From positions 1 to 16,920 of the forward strand of contig CALCIA010000355.1 of the NCBI GenBank assembly GCA_937907435.1: a stretch of DNA of 16,920 nucleotides, read 5' to 3'. Made by a program: the position numbers and the translations under genes. Below, piece after piece: positions 6,479 to 12,285 of the stretch. Origin of the DNA: an uncultured Actinomycetes bacterium (GTDB lineage Bacteria > Actinomycetota > Thermoleophilia > Solirubrobacterales > 70-9). Numbering within the stretch: the first letter of the stretch is position 1; every line of letters starts with the position of its first letter. A model generated the notes under the pieces. The model did no database searches and was not told where the DNA came from. It saw only the letters and a list, made by a program, of their open reading frames with translations.

Positions 6479-7063
6479 TTACGCCAGGCGCTTGAGGAAG
6501 TCCCCCAGGATCCTCGCCGTCGCCCCCCAGATCAGCTGTCCTTCGACCTCGTAGGTCGGCGTGTGGATCGCGACGCCGTGGCGGATCAGCCGTCGCATCT
6601 CGTACCCCTCGCGGAGCCGGTCGAGGGAGAGGGTGAGGACGGTCTCGACCTCGGTCGGGTTGGGGTCGAGGCCGAGCGCGCCGGGTTCGTCGACCAGTCC
6701 CACGAAGGGCTGGATGCGGTAGCCGGTGACGAAGGTGGAGACCGGGGGCAGGGCGCCGACCACTTCGACTCCGGTCGGGTCGAGGGCGATCTCCTCGCGC
6801 GCCTCGCGCAGCGCGGTCGCCTCGAGGTCGGCGTCGCCGGGGTCCTGGCGGCCGCCCGGGAAGGAGACCTCGCCCGCGTGGCGCCGCAGGTCGGCGCGGC
6901 GCTCGGTGAAGATCAGGCCCGGCTCGTCCGGCCAGCCGTAGAGCGGCAGCAGGACCGCCGACTCGGTCCCGCCGTGGGCCTCCATCGCCTGCGCCTCATC
7001 CGCGCTGAGCAGCAGCCCGCCGATGTCCCCGTTCCGGTCCAAGCCCCCATCATCCCCAACCAC
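6479..7063 (-). CDS. Nudix hydrolase, CoA pyrophosphatase-like
   Basis: A Nudix hydrolase of about 194 residues that would cleave a nucleoside diphosphate linked to X. LIFTERRADLRRHAGEVSFP runs straight into the Nudix box, which starts GGRQDPGD (70-77) and ends REAREEIAL (86-94), supplying the metal-binding REXXEE core. The arginine-rich LRRHxGEVxFPGG lead-in is typical of the NudL/CoA pyrophosphatase subgroup, so CoA or acyl-CoA is the favoured substrate. The start is uncertain. I chose GTG at 7063, with AAGGA 8 nt upstream, giving the family's usual length. TTG at 7042 and ATG at 6985 are alternatives, and the frame is open to 7228. Upstream residues are encoded by the repeat cluster and look spurious. 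The likely Shine-Dalgarno lies inside repeat unit 1. Confidence 0.85.
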   Translation of the reverse strand: MVGDDGGLDRNGDIGGLLLSADEAQAMEAHGGTESAVLLPLYGWPDEPGLIFTERRADLRRHAGEVSFPGGRQDPGDADLEATALREAREEIALDPTGVEVVGALPPVSTFVTGYRIQPFVGLVDEPGALGLDPNPTEVETVLTLSLDRLREGYEMRRLIRHGVAIHTPTYEVEGQLIWGATARILGDFLKRLA

Positions 7064-7309
7064 CGCGGTCGTCCTTCCGTCCGCCCCCCACGAGTGCGGT
7101 CGATCTACGGTCCGGTAGCCGGACGAAAGGACGACCGCGCAGAGGGGGCCGGACCAAAGGTCGACCACGCCGAGGCGCGGGCGACCCTCGTTAACCGCAG
7201 CCGATGGCGGGCGACCCTCGTCAGCCATGGGTTAACCAAGGTCGCCCGCGCCTCGGTGCGCGTTACGTAGGTCGCCCGTGCCGCGCTGGTGTTACTCAGG
7301 TCGCCCGCG
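7064..7309. repeat. Cluster of nine ~20-bp repeat units at ~30-bp spacing, alternating orientation
   Basis: Read in one orientation, units approximate G-K-W-A-C-N-N-A-AGGTCG-M-CC-GCG. Minus-oriented units are at 7064-7083, 7095-7114, 7177-7195 and 7207-7225. Plus-oriented units are at 7120-7139, 7150-7169, 7231-7250, 7262-7280 and 7291-7309. Neighbouring units of like orientation are 29-31 bp apart. Two subtypes occur: GGWCGACC (left four) and GGTCGCCC (right five). Opposed units form long inverted repeats: 7065-7083 with 7120-7138 (18 of 19) and 7170-7195 with 7231-7256 (24 of 26). The cluster fills the gap between the Nudix and MFS genes. The last unit contains the MFS stop codon and the first abuts the chosen Nudix start. 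I do not recognise the family. Confidence 0.75.
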
Positions 7310-8507
7310 GTCCGGGGGCGGTGGGGGTGCGGAGCATGGTGGGGGCGATGGACACGGTGACGAGGAGGGCGCCCGCCGCGGCGATGAGGAAGGTGGCGCG
7401 GGGGGAGGTGGCGTCGACGAGGAGGCCGCCGCCGGCCATCGCGATGCCGAGCCCGAGCGAGGTGGCCGAGGAGGTGAAGCCGTAGACACGGCCGATCAGG
7501 CCGCGGGGGACGCGCTGCTGGATGATCGTTTCGCCGGCGACGACCTCGATGCCGTTGCCGGAGCCGGCGACCGCCTGGATCGGGGCGAGGACGCCGAGGC
7601 TCGGCGCCACGCCGCTGCCCGCGGAGGCGGCCGAGCTGAGCGAGCAGCTGAGCAGGTAGAGGCGCTGCGGGGCCCAGCCGCCGCCGGCGCCGCGCAGGAT
7701 CCAGAAGGAGCCCGCCAGCATGCCGACGCCGAAGACCGCCTCGATCAGGCCGTAGACGAAGGCCGAGCCGCCGAGCGTGTCGCGGACGAGGAAGACCATC
7801 GCGACGTTGTCGACCGCGAGGAAGGCGACCAGCAGGAAGAGCGAGATCGTCACCGTGCGCAGGAGTGGGTCGCGCCGGATGAAGCGGGCGGCGGTGCGGG
7901 TGGCGGCGAGGAGCGGCTCGTGCTCGGCGTCCGCGGGCGGCGGGGTCGCGGGGACCCTGGTGGTGAGCGCCGCCGAGCCGAGGAAGGTGGCGGCGTTGAC
8001 GAGGAGCGCCGCGCTCGGGCCGATCGCGGCGAAGAGGAGGCCGCCGACCAGCGGTCCGATCGCGACGTAGAGGTTGGTCGCGGTGCCGAGCAGGGCGTTG
8101 GCCTGGATCAGCTCGTCGGGCTCGACCAGGTTCGGGACCATCGCCGTGCGGGCCGGGCCGTAGGAGGTCTGCAGCACGGTGGTGAGGGCGGTGAGCGCGA
8201 TGATCACGCCGAAGGAGGGCAGCGTCGCGATCGCGGCGAAGACCACGGCCTGGCCGATGTCGCAGCCCACCAGCACTGTCCGCAGGTCGGTGCGGTCGGC
8301 GATCCCGCCCGCGAGCGGGCCGAGCAGGCGCGGCACCTGCGAGGCGATCAGGAAGGCGGCGACCGCGGTGCCGGTGCCGCGCGTCTGCTGGACGTAGAGG
8401 GTGAGCGCCGTGGTCGCCGCCCCGGAGCCCGCGTAGGAGAGGCCGATGGCCGCCCAGAGGGCGCGGAACTCGGGTCGGCGACGGAGCAGCGCGAGCGCGC
8501 CGCTCAA
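7296..8507 (-). CDS. MFS transporter (DHA3/EntS-like, 12-TM type)
   Basis: A 403-residue major facilitator protein, probably an efflux permease. The N-terminus ALLRRRPEFRALWAAIGLSY and the truncated motif A GGIADRTDLRTVL (67-79) are typical of the MFS_3/DHA3 group of macrolide and siderophore exporters. EPDELIQANALLGTATNL and GPLVGGLLFAAIGPSAALLV follow in helices 4-6, and a charged central loop (PPPADAEHEPLL) divides the halves. PRGLIGRVYGF marks the second half. The start is TTG at 8507, the only early start codon in frame. Its TTGA overlaps the SDR stop, so translation is probably coupled. The C-terminus ends GPRAT inside the last repeat unit. It is the last gene of a four-gene cassette and may export a product or stress metabolite; the substrate is unknown. 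Confidence 0.88.
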   Translation of the reverse strand: MSGALALLRRRPEFRALWAAIGLSYAGSGAATTALTLYVQQTRGTGTAVAAFLIASQVPRLLGPLAGGIADRTDLRTVLVGCDIGQAVVFAAIATLPSFGVIIALTALTTVLQTSYGPARTAMVPNLVEPDELIQANALLGTATNLYVAIGPLVGGLLFAAIGPSAALLVNAATFLGSAALTTRVPATPPPADAEHEPLLAATRTAARFIRRDPLLRTVTISLFLLVAFLAVDNVAMVFLVRDTLGGSAFVYGLIEAVFGVGMLAGSFWILRGAGGGWAPQRLYLLSCSLSSAASAGSGVAPSLGVLAPIQAVAGSGNGIEVVAGETIIQQRVPRGLIGRVYGFTSSATSLGLGIAMAGGGLLVDATSPRATFLIAAAGALLVTVSIAPTMLRTPTAPGPRAT

Positions 8508-9082
8508 TCGATCGCCCCCGCGGCGGCGCCGACGGTCCAGGTCGCGCCCGCGACGTGCGAAGCGCGCGCCGAGCAGAGGAAGGCGATCTCGCGGGCGCTC
8601 GCCTCGGGGCCGGCGTCCGGGTCCGGGCAGAGCGCGTTGACGAGGACGCCCTGCTTGGCGTAGTGGTCGGCGAAGAGGCGCGAAAGGGAGCGCGCCGCCG
8701 CGCCCGCGACCGTGTGCGCCGGCGGGCAGACGTTGACGATCCGCCCCGAGCCGCGCGCGGCGAGTGCCGGCGCGACCACCCTCATCGCCCGCAGCGGCGC
8801 CATCACGCCGAGCTCGTGCGCACGGCCCAGGTCGTCGTCGGGCACGGCGCCCGCGACGGTGACGAGAAAGTCGACGGCGCCCGGTTCGGCCGGGGTGCCG
8901 AGAATGCGCTCGACGTCGCCGGGAGCCGGCGACGTGCCGAGGGTCCCCGCCGCGGCGCCCGGCACCGCCGGCAGCTCCACCACCTCCGCGCCCTCGGCGC
9001 GCAGCAGCCGCGCCGTCGCTGCCCCGACCTCGCCGTCGGCGCCGGTGACCACCCCGACGCGCCCCGCGAGCCCGAGGTCCAT
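8504..9082 (-). CDS. SDR-family protein lacking catalytic residues
   Basis: A 192-residue member of the short-chain dehydrogenase fold. The cofactor motif TGADGEVG (13-20) fits TGxxxGxG, and ARLLRAEGAEVV, FLVTVAGAV, GSGRIVNV and GVLVNALCP occupy the usual places. Where an active SDR has NISS and YxxSK, this one reads NVCPP and HTVAGAA, so catalytic Ser, Tyr and Lys all appear lost. The segment between strands 2 and 4 is also short, which explains 192 rather than ~250 residues. The ATG at 9082 shares one base with the OsmC stop (TGATG); a longer reading to 9151 overlaps OsmC and is arginine-rich. It may be a nucleotide-binding or structural protein rather than an oxidoreductase. Confidence 0.82.
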   Translation of the reverse strand: MDLGLAGRVGVVTGADGEVGAATARLLRAEGAEVVELPAVPGAAAGTLGTSPAPGDVERILGTPAEPGAVDFLVTVAGAVPDDDLGRAHELGVMAPLRAMRVVAPALAARGSGRIVNVCPPAHTVAGAAARSLSRLFADHYAKQGVLVNALCPDPDAGPEASAREIAFLCSARASHVAGATWTVGAAAGAID

Positions 9083-9489
9083 CAGACCGCGGGGGCGCGT
9101 TCGGCGACCGTGATCTCGGCGCCCTGCTCGAGCAGCTTGTGCACCGGGCATTTCCCCGCGATCACCATCAGCCTGCGCCGCTGGTCATCGTCCAGCCCCT
9201 CGGGGAGGGCGACCTCGACCGCGAAGTGGGTCGGCCTGCGGTCCGGATCGGATTGCATGTCGACGGCGACCTCCAGCGTCGGCAGGTCCCAGCCCTTGCG
9301 GTCCGCGTAGACCTCGATCGTGATCGCCGTGCAGCCCGCGAGGCTCGACGCCAGCAGCTGGGTCGGGCGCGGCCCGGTGTCGGTCCCGCCATCGGCGGCG
9401 GGCTCGTCGACGACGATCTCGCGGCCGTCGCCGAGGTCGACCTCGTGCGCGTAGCCCGCGACGCGGCGGGCGACCACGTGGGCGTGCAT
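9082..9489 (-). CDS. OsmC/Ohr-family peroxiredoxin-like protein
   Basis: A 135-residue OsmC-superfamily protein, a family of cytoplasmic thiol peroxidases that reduce organic hydroperoxides. The two reactive cysteines are present: Cys53 in LLASSLAGCTAITIE and Cys114 in IAGKCPVHKLLEQG. Upstream DEPAADGGTDTGPRPTQLL carries the acidic/proline-rich loop seen in this family. The length is right for a stand-alone OsmC. The ATG at 9489 shares a base with the adenosyltransferase stop, and its own stop overlaps the next start, so it is translationally tied to both neighbours. The subtype (OsmC, Ohr or YhfA-like) is not certain; GKCPVHKLL resembles the YhfA/OsmC-like group more than Ohr. Confidence 0.92.
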   Translation of the reverse strand: MHAHVVARRVAGYAHEVDLGDGREIVVDEPAADGGTDTGPRPTQLLASSLAGCTAITIEVYADRKGWDLPTLEVAVDMQSDPDRRPTHFAVEVALPEGLDDDQRRRLMVIAGKCPVHKLLEQGAEITVAERAPAV

Positions 9490-10058
9490 CAGCGGCCGCG
9501 TCCCTCGAAGAGCGCCGGGTCGTCGACGTCGGCCCAGCGCGCCATCGCGTAGGCGAGGTCGGAGGCGCGGTTGACGAAGTGGATCACGGTGTCGCTGGCG
9601 AGCTCGCCCGCCTCGGCGAGGGTCGAGATGCGGCGCTCGGCGCGGCGGATCGCGGTGCGGGCGACGTCGAGGTGGGCGGAGAGCAGGTTGCCGCCGGGGA
9701 TGACGAACTTCGGCGGCAGCTCGACCTCGGCCATGTAGCGGTCGATCAGCCGCTCGGCCTCCTCGACCATCGCCGGGGTGACGCGGCTGATCCCGTCTTC
9801 CAGCCGCTGCGCCGCCTCCGGCGCGGTGGCCAGCTCGGCCCCGGCGACGAAGAGGTCGTCCTGGAGCCGCAGGATGTCGGCGGCGAGCTCCTCGGACCCG
9901 TCGCCGCCCGCGCAGAGAGCCCGCGCCACGCCGAGCGCCGAGCAGGCCTCGTCGAGCGACCCGTAGGCCTCGGTGCGGGCGCTGTCCTTGGGGACCCGGC
10001 CCCCGTACCAGAGTGAGGTGGTTCCGTCGTCGCCCTTCTTGGTGTAGATCTTGACCAT
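9489..10058 (-). CDS. PduO-type ATP:cob(I)alamin adenosyltransferase
   Basis: A 189-residue enzyme of the PduO/MMAB family, which transfers the adenosyl group of ATP to cob(I)alamin to make coenzyme B12. The N-terminal ATP-binding motif reads IYTKKGDDGTTSLWYGGRV (4-22), then AYGSLDEACSALG. The family signature TAIRRAERR (135-143) and FVNRASDLAYAMAR (161-174) are present. Length matches single-domain members. The ATG at 10058 has no Shine-Dalgarno but follows a -10-like TAGGAT by 6 nt, so it probably heads the cassette as a leaderless gene. The downstream genes (OsmC, SDR-like, MFS) have no obvious B12 role. No cobalamin riboswitch could fit in the 46-nt gap upstream. Confidence 0.94.
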   Translation of the reverse strand: MVKIYTKKGDDGTTSLWYGGRVPKDSARTEAYGSLDEACSALGVARALCAGGDGSEELAADILRLQDDLFVAGAELATAPEAAQRLEDGISRVTPAMVEEAERLIDRYMAEVELPPKFVIPGGNLLSAHLDVARTAIRRAERRISTLAEAGELASDTVIHFVNRASDLAYAMARWADVDDPALFEGRGR

Positions 10059-10064
10059 TCGACG

Positions 10065-10070
10065 ATCCTA
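10065..10070 (-). promoter_or_regulatory. Candidate -10 element of a leaderless promoter (adenosyltransferase cassette)
   Basis: On the minus strand TAGGAT is followed by exactly 6 nt (CGTCGA) and the ATG at 10058. The HxlR start shows nearly the same layout (TAGAAT, CGTCCT, ATG). I see no clear -35. Confidence 0.5.
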
Positions 10071-10104
10071 CGCGGGCGGGAGGACCGCCGGCGGGGCGCG
10101 CCCC

Positions 10105-11388
10105 TCAGCCGACCGGGCTGAAGACGAACCCGGTCATCACCTTGGGGAAGAAGTAGGTCGACTTCGGCGGCATGTTCTCGTCGGTGGCGGCGACCGCGCG
10201 GACCTGCTCGATCGGCACCGGGCGCTGGATGAAGGCGAGGTCGTAGATGCCGTTCTCGACCATGTCGACCGCTGCCGGGACGCTCTTCGCGTACTCGAGG
10301 CCGCGGCGCTCGGTGATGTCCTCCTCGCTCATCCCGGCGAGGCCCACGAGGACCAGCGTCTCGAGGATCGCCGAGTCGAGCCGGCGGTAGGCCTCGGGCT
10401 TGCCGGCGAGGCGGCGGTCGAGCTCCTCGGTGTCGCGCAGCCGCAGCCGCCGCGCGGTGCCGTCGGCGGCGTCGAAGAGGCCGAAGATGCCGACGCCCTC
10501 GGCGCCCGCCGGGTCGAGGTCCTCGCGCCCGATCTCGGTGACCTCGAAGAGCTCCTCGAGGCCGGCGAGCAGGCGCTCGCGGCGCGCCGGGTCGTTGGCG
10601 AAGCCGCTCAGCAGGCGGTGGGTGGGGAAGACGGTGAGGCCGGGGTCGTCGAGCCCGGTGAGCGCCATCAGCGTGTAGTTGTGCGGCCCCTCGCCGCCGA
10701 CCTCGTCGCGGTAGGCGCGGGCGGTCTCATAACGGTGGTGGCCGTCGGCGATCAGCAGCTGGGCGCCGGCGAGGCGCTCGACCACGGCGGCGACGACCGC
10801 GGGGTCCGCCACCCGCCAGACCCGGTTGACGGTGCCGTCCTCGTCGGTCAACTCGCCCCAGGGCTCGGCGGCGAGAGCGGGCTCGACCAGCGGCCAGGGG
10901 TCTTCGGTCGACAGCGAGAAGATCGGCGAGAGGTTGAGGTGCGTGGCCCGCGTCAGTTCGAGGCGGTCCTGGAGCGGGCCGGGGTGGGTGCGCTCGTGGG
11001 GACGGACGGTGCCGGTCTCGTAGTCCTCGACCCGCACCCGGACCAGCACCCCGTGGCGGGTGTGCCTGGCGCCGTCGGGCGCGGTGTAGTCCTGGGACAG
11101 CGCCCAGATCGCGTCCTCGGCATCGGCCGCGAGCACGCCCTCGGCGCGCCACGCGTCGATCCGCCGCGCCGCGTCCTCGTAGGGATCGCCGACCGGGCGG
11201 CTCGCGGGATCGGCCGGGTCGAAGGGCACCGGCAGGTCGATCGCCACCGCGTTGTAGGGCGAGCGATCGAGCAGCCGCGCCCGCTCGGCGGCGTCGATCA
11301 CGTCGTAAGGAGGCGACGCGACCGCCCCCAGCCCACCCACCTTGGCGAGGTCGTAATGAAGCGCCTTCAGGGGCTGGACGTCTGCCAT
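10105..11388 (-). CDS. DUF1015-family protein
   Basis: A 427-residue protein of the DUF1015 family, widespread and of unknown biochemical role. Family blocks are clear: VASPPYDVI (23-31), YNAVAIDLP, VRPHERTHPGP (128-138), THLNLSPIF, LIADGHHRYETA (212-223) and the C-terminal MPPKSTYFFPK (406-416). The conserved HERT, DGHHRYET and PPKSTYF clusters suggest a nucleotide- or phosphate-handling active site; this is inference. The ATG at 11388 has GGGGCG immediately upstream and TAGCTT 9 nt before the start. It runs head-to-head with tRNA-Pro, whose promoter must lie in the same 40 bp. The adenosyltransferase starts 46 nt past its stop, but that gene seems to have its own promoter. Confidence 0.93.
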   Translation of the reverse strand: MADVQPLKALHYDLAKVGGLGAVASPPYDVIDAAERARLLDRSPYNAVAIDLPVPFDPADPASRPVGDPYEDAARRIDAWRAEGVLAADAEDAIWALSQDYTAPDGARHTRHGVLVRVRVEDYETGTVRPHERTHPGPLQDRLELTRATHLNLSPIFSLSTEDPWPLVEPALAAEPWGELTDEDGTVNRVWRVADPAVVAAVVERLAGAQLLIADGHHRYETARAYRDEVGGEGPHNYTLMALTGLDDPGLTVFPTHRLLSGFANDPARRERLLAGLEELFEVTEIGREDLDPAGAEGVGIFGLFDAADGTARRLRLRDTEELDRRLAGKPEAYRRLDSAILETLVLVGLAGMSEEDITERRGLEYAKSVPAAVDMVENGIYDLAFIQRPVPIEQVRAVAATDENMPPKSTYFFPKVMTGFVFSPVG

Positions 11389-11428
11389 CGCCCCAAGAAG
11401 CTAGATGATCGCCTTACACTGGCGCGGT

Positions 11429-11502
11429 CGGGGCGTGGCGCAGCCTGGTAGCGCGCCGCCTTTGGGTGGCGGAGGTCCCCGGTTCGAATCCGGGCGCCCC
11501 GA
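11429..11502 (+). tRNA. tRNA-Pro (anticodon UGG)
   Basis: A complete cloverleaf can be folded. The acceptor stem CGGGGCG (11429-11435) pairs with CGCCCCG (11495-11501), with discriminator A at 11502. The D stem is GCGC/GCGC, the anticodon stem is CCGCC/GGCGG, and the loop TTTGGGT places TGG at 11463-11465. The T arm CCCGG-TTCGAAT-CCGGG is perfect. CCA is not encoded. TACACT at 11415-11420 is a plausible -10. A methyltransferase gene begins 16 nt past the 3' end. Confidence 0.97.
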
Positions 11503-11505
11503 TGA

Positions 11506-11511
11506 TGTAAT
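11506..11511 (+). promoter_or_regulatory. Candidate -10 element of a leaderless promoter (methyltransferase), abutting tRNA-Pro
   Basis: TGTAAT (5 of 6 to TATAAT) ends exactly 6 nt before the ATG at 11518. A weak -35-like TTCGAA sits 17 nt upstream inside the tRNA T-loop. There is no Shine-Dalgarno. Confidence 0.4.
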
Positions 11512-11517
11512 CGACCC

Positions 11518-12279
11518 ATGGCGGGGGCGAGCTATGACCGTCTCGGACGCGGCTACACCGCCCGGAGGGCGACGGATCCGCGGATCGCGGCGGCGGTCGA
11601 GGAGGCGCTCGGGGACGCGCGCAGCGTCGTGAACGTCGGCGCCGGGACCGGGTCCTATGAGCCCGCGGGCCGCGAGGTGGTCGCGGTGGAGCCCTCGGCG
11701 GTGATGATCGCCCAGCGGCCGCCGAGGAGCGCGCCCGCGATCCAGGCCGCGGCCGAGGCGCTGCCGCTGGCCGACGACAGCGTCGACGCCGCGATGGCGA
11801 TCTTCACCGACCACCACTGGAGCGATCGCGCGGCGGGGATGGGGGAGCTGCGGCGGGTGGCGAGGAAGTGCGTCGTGATGCTGAACGTCGACCCCGCTTG
11901 GACCGAGCGCTTCTGGCTCACCCGCGACTACCTCCGCTCGTTCGTCGACCTCGTGCCCGAGCCCTACCGGGAGCCGGGCTACTGGGAGCGCGAGCTGCGC
12001 GACCTGCTCGGCGACGTCGAGATCCGGCCCGTCCCCGTGCCCCACGACTGCCGCGACGGCTTCTTCCAGGCCTACTGGCGACGCCCCGAGGCCTACCTCG
12101 ACGAGGCCGTCCGCAACAGCATCTCCGTCTTCCACGCCTTGCCCGACGACGAGGTCAACGCGGCCATCGAGCAGCTGCGAGCGGACCTCGGCGACGGGAC
12201 CTGGGCGGTGCGGAACGTCGAGCTGCTCAAGCTGACCGAGCTCGACCTCGGCCTGCGCCTGGTCGTCCGCGACCTCTGA
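11518..12279 (+). CDS. SAM-dependent methyltransferase (class I, Methyltransf_11-like)
   Basis: A 253-residue Rossmann-type methyltransferase. Motif I reads VVNVGAGTGSYEP (37-49) and is followed by the acidic strand end VVAVEPS (54-60). LPLADDSVDAAMAI (82-95) is motif II/post-I and LRRVARKCVVML motif III. An N-terminal YDRLGRGYTARR matches the YxxxxxxY start of UbiE-like enzymes. The C-terminal half, with RFWLTRDYL and DGFFQAYWRRPEAY, is the substrate part and is common among actinobacterial methyltransferases of unknown target. The ATG at 11518 is 16 nt past tRNA-Pro and lacks a ribosome site but has a -10-like hexamer at leaderless spacing. It converges on the next gene with only 6 nt between stops and no room for a terminator. 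Confidence 0.92.
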   Translation: MAGASYDRLGRGYTARRATDPRIAAAVEEALGDARSVVNVGAGTGSYEPAGREVVAVEPSAVMIAQRPPRSAPAIQAAAEALPLADDSVDAAMAIFTDHHWSDRAAGMGELRRVARKCVVMLNVDPAWTERFWLTRDYLRSFVDLVPEPYREPGYWERELRDLLGDVEIRPVPVPHDCRDGFFQAYWRRPEAYLDEAVRNSISVFHALPDDEVNAAIEQLRADLGDGTWAVRNVELLKLTELDLGLRLVVRDL

Positions 12280-12285
12280 TCGCGC

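Noticed and set aside
7064..7309. CRISPR array
   Set aside because: Units flip orientation, are imperfect and are separated by only ~10 bp. There is no constant repeat with unique 30-40 bp spacers and no cas gene.
7278..8663. 461-residue plus-strand ORF across the MFS gene
   Set aside because: It is low-complexity antisense translation without motifs.
10059..10104. Cobalamin riboswitch upstream of the adenosyltransferase
   Set aside because: Only 46 nt separate the genes and no B12-box-like sequence is seen. The start looks leaderless.
11405..11632. Plus-strand ORF spanning tRNA-Pro
   Set aside because: It reads through a perfect tRNA and out of frame with the methyltransferase.
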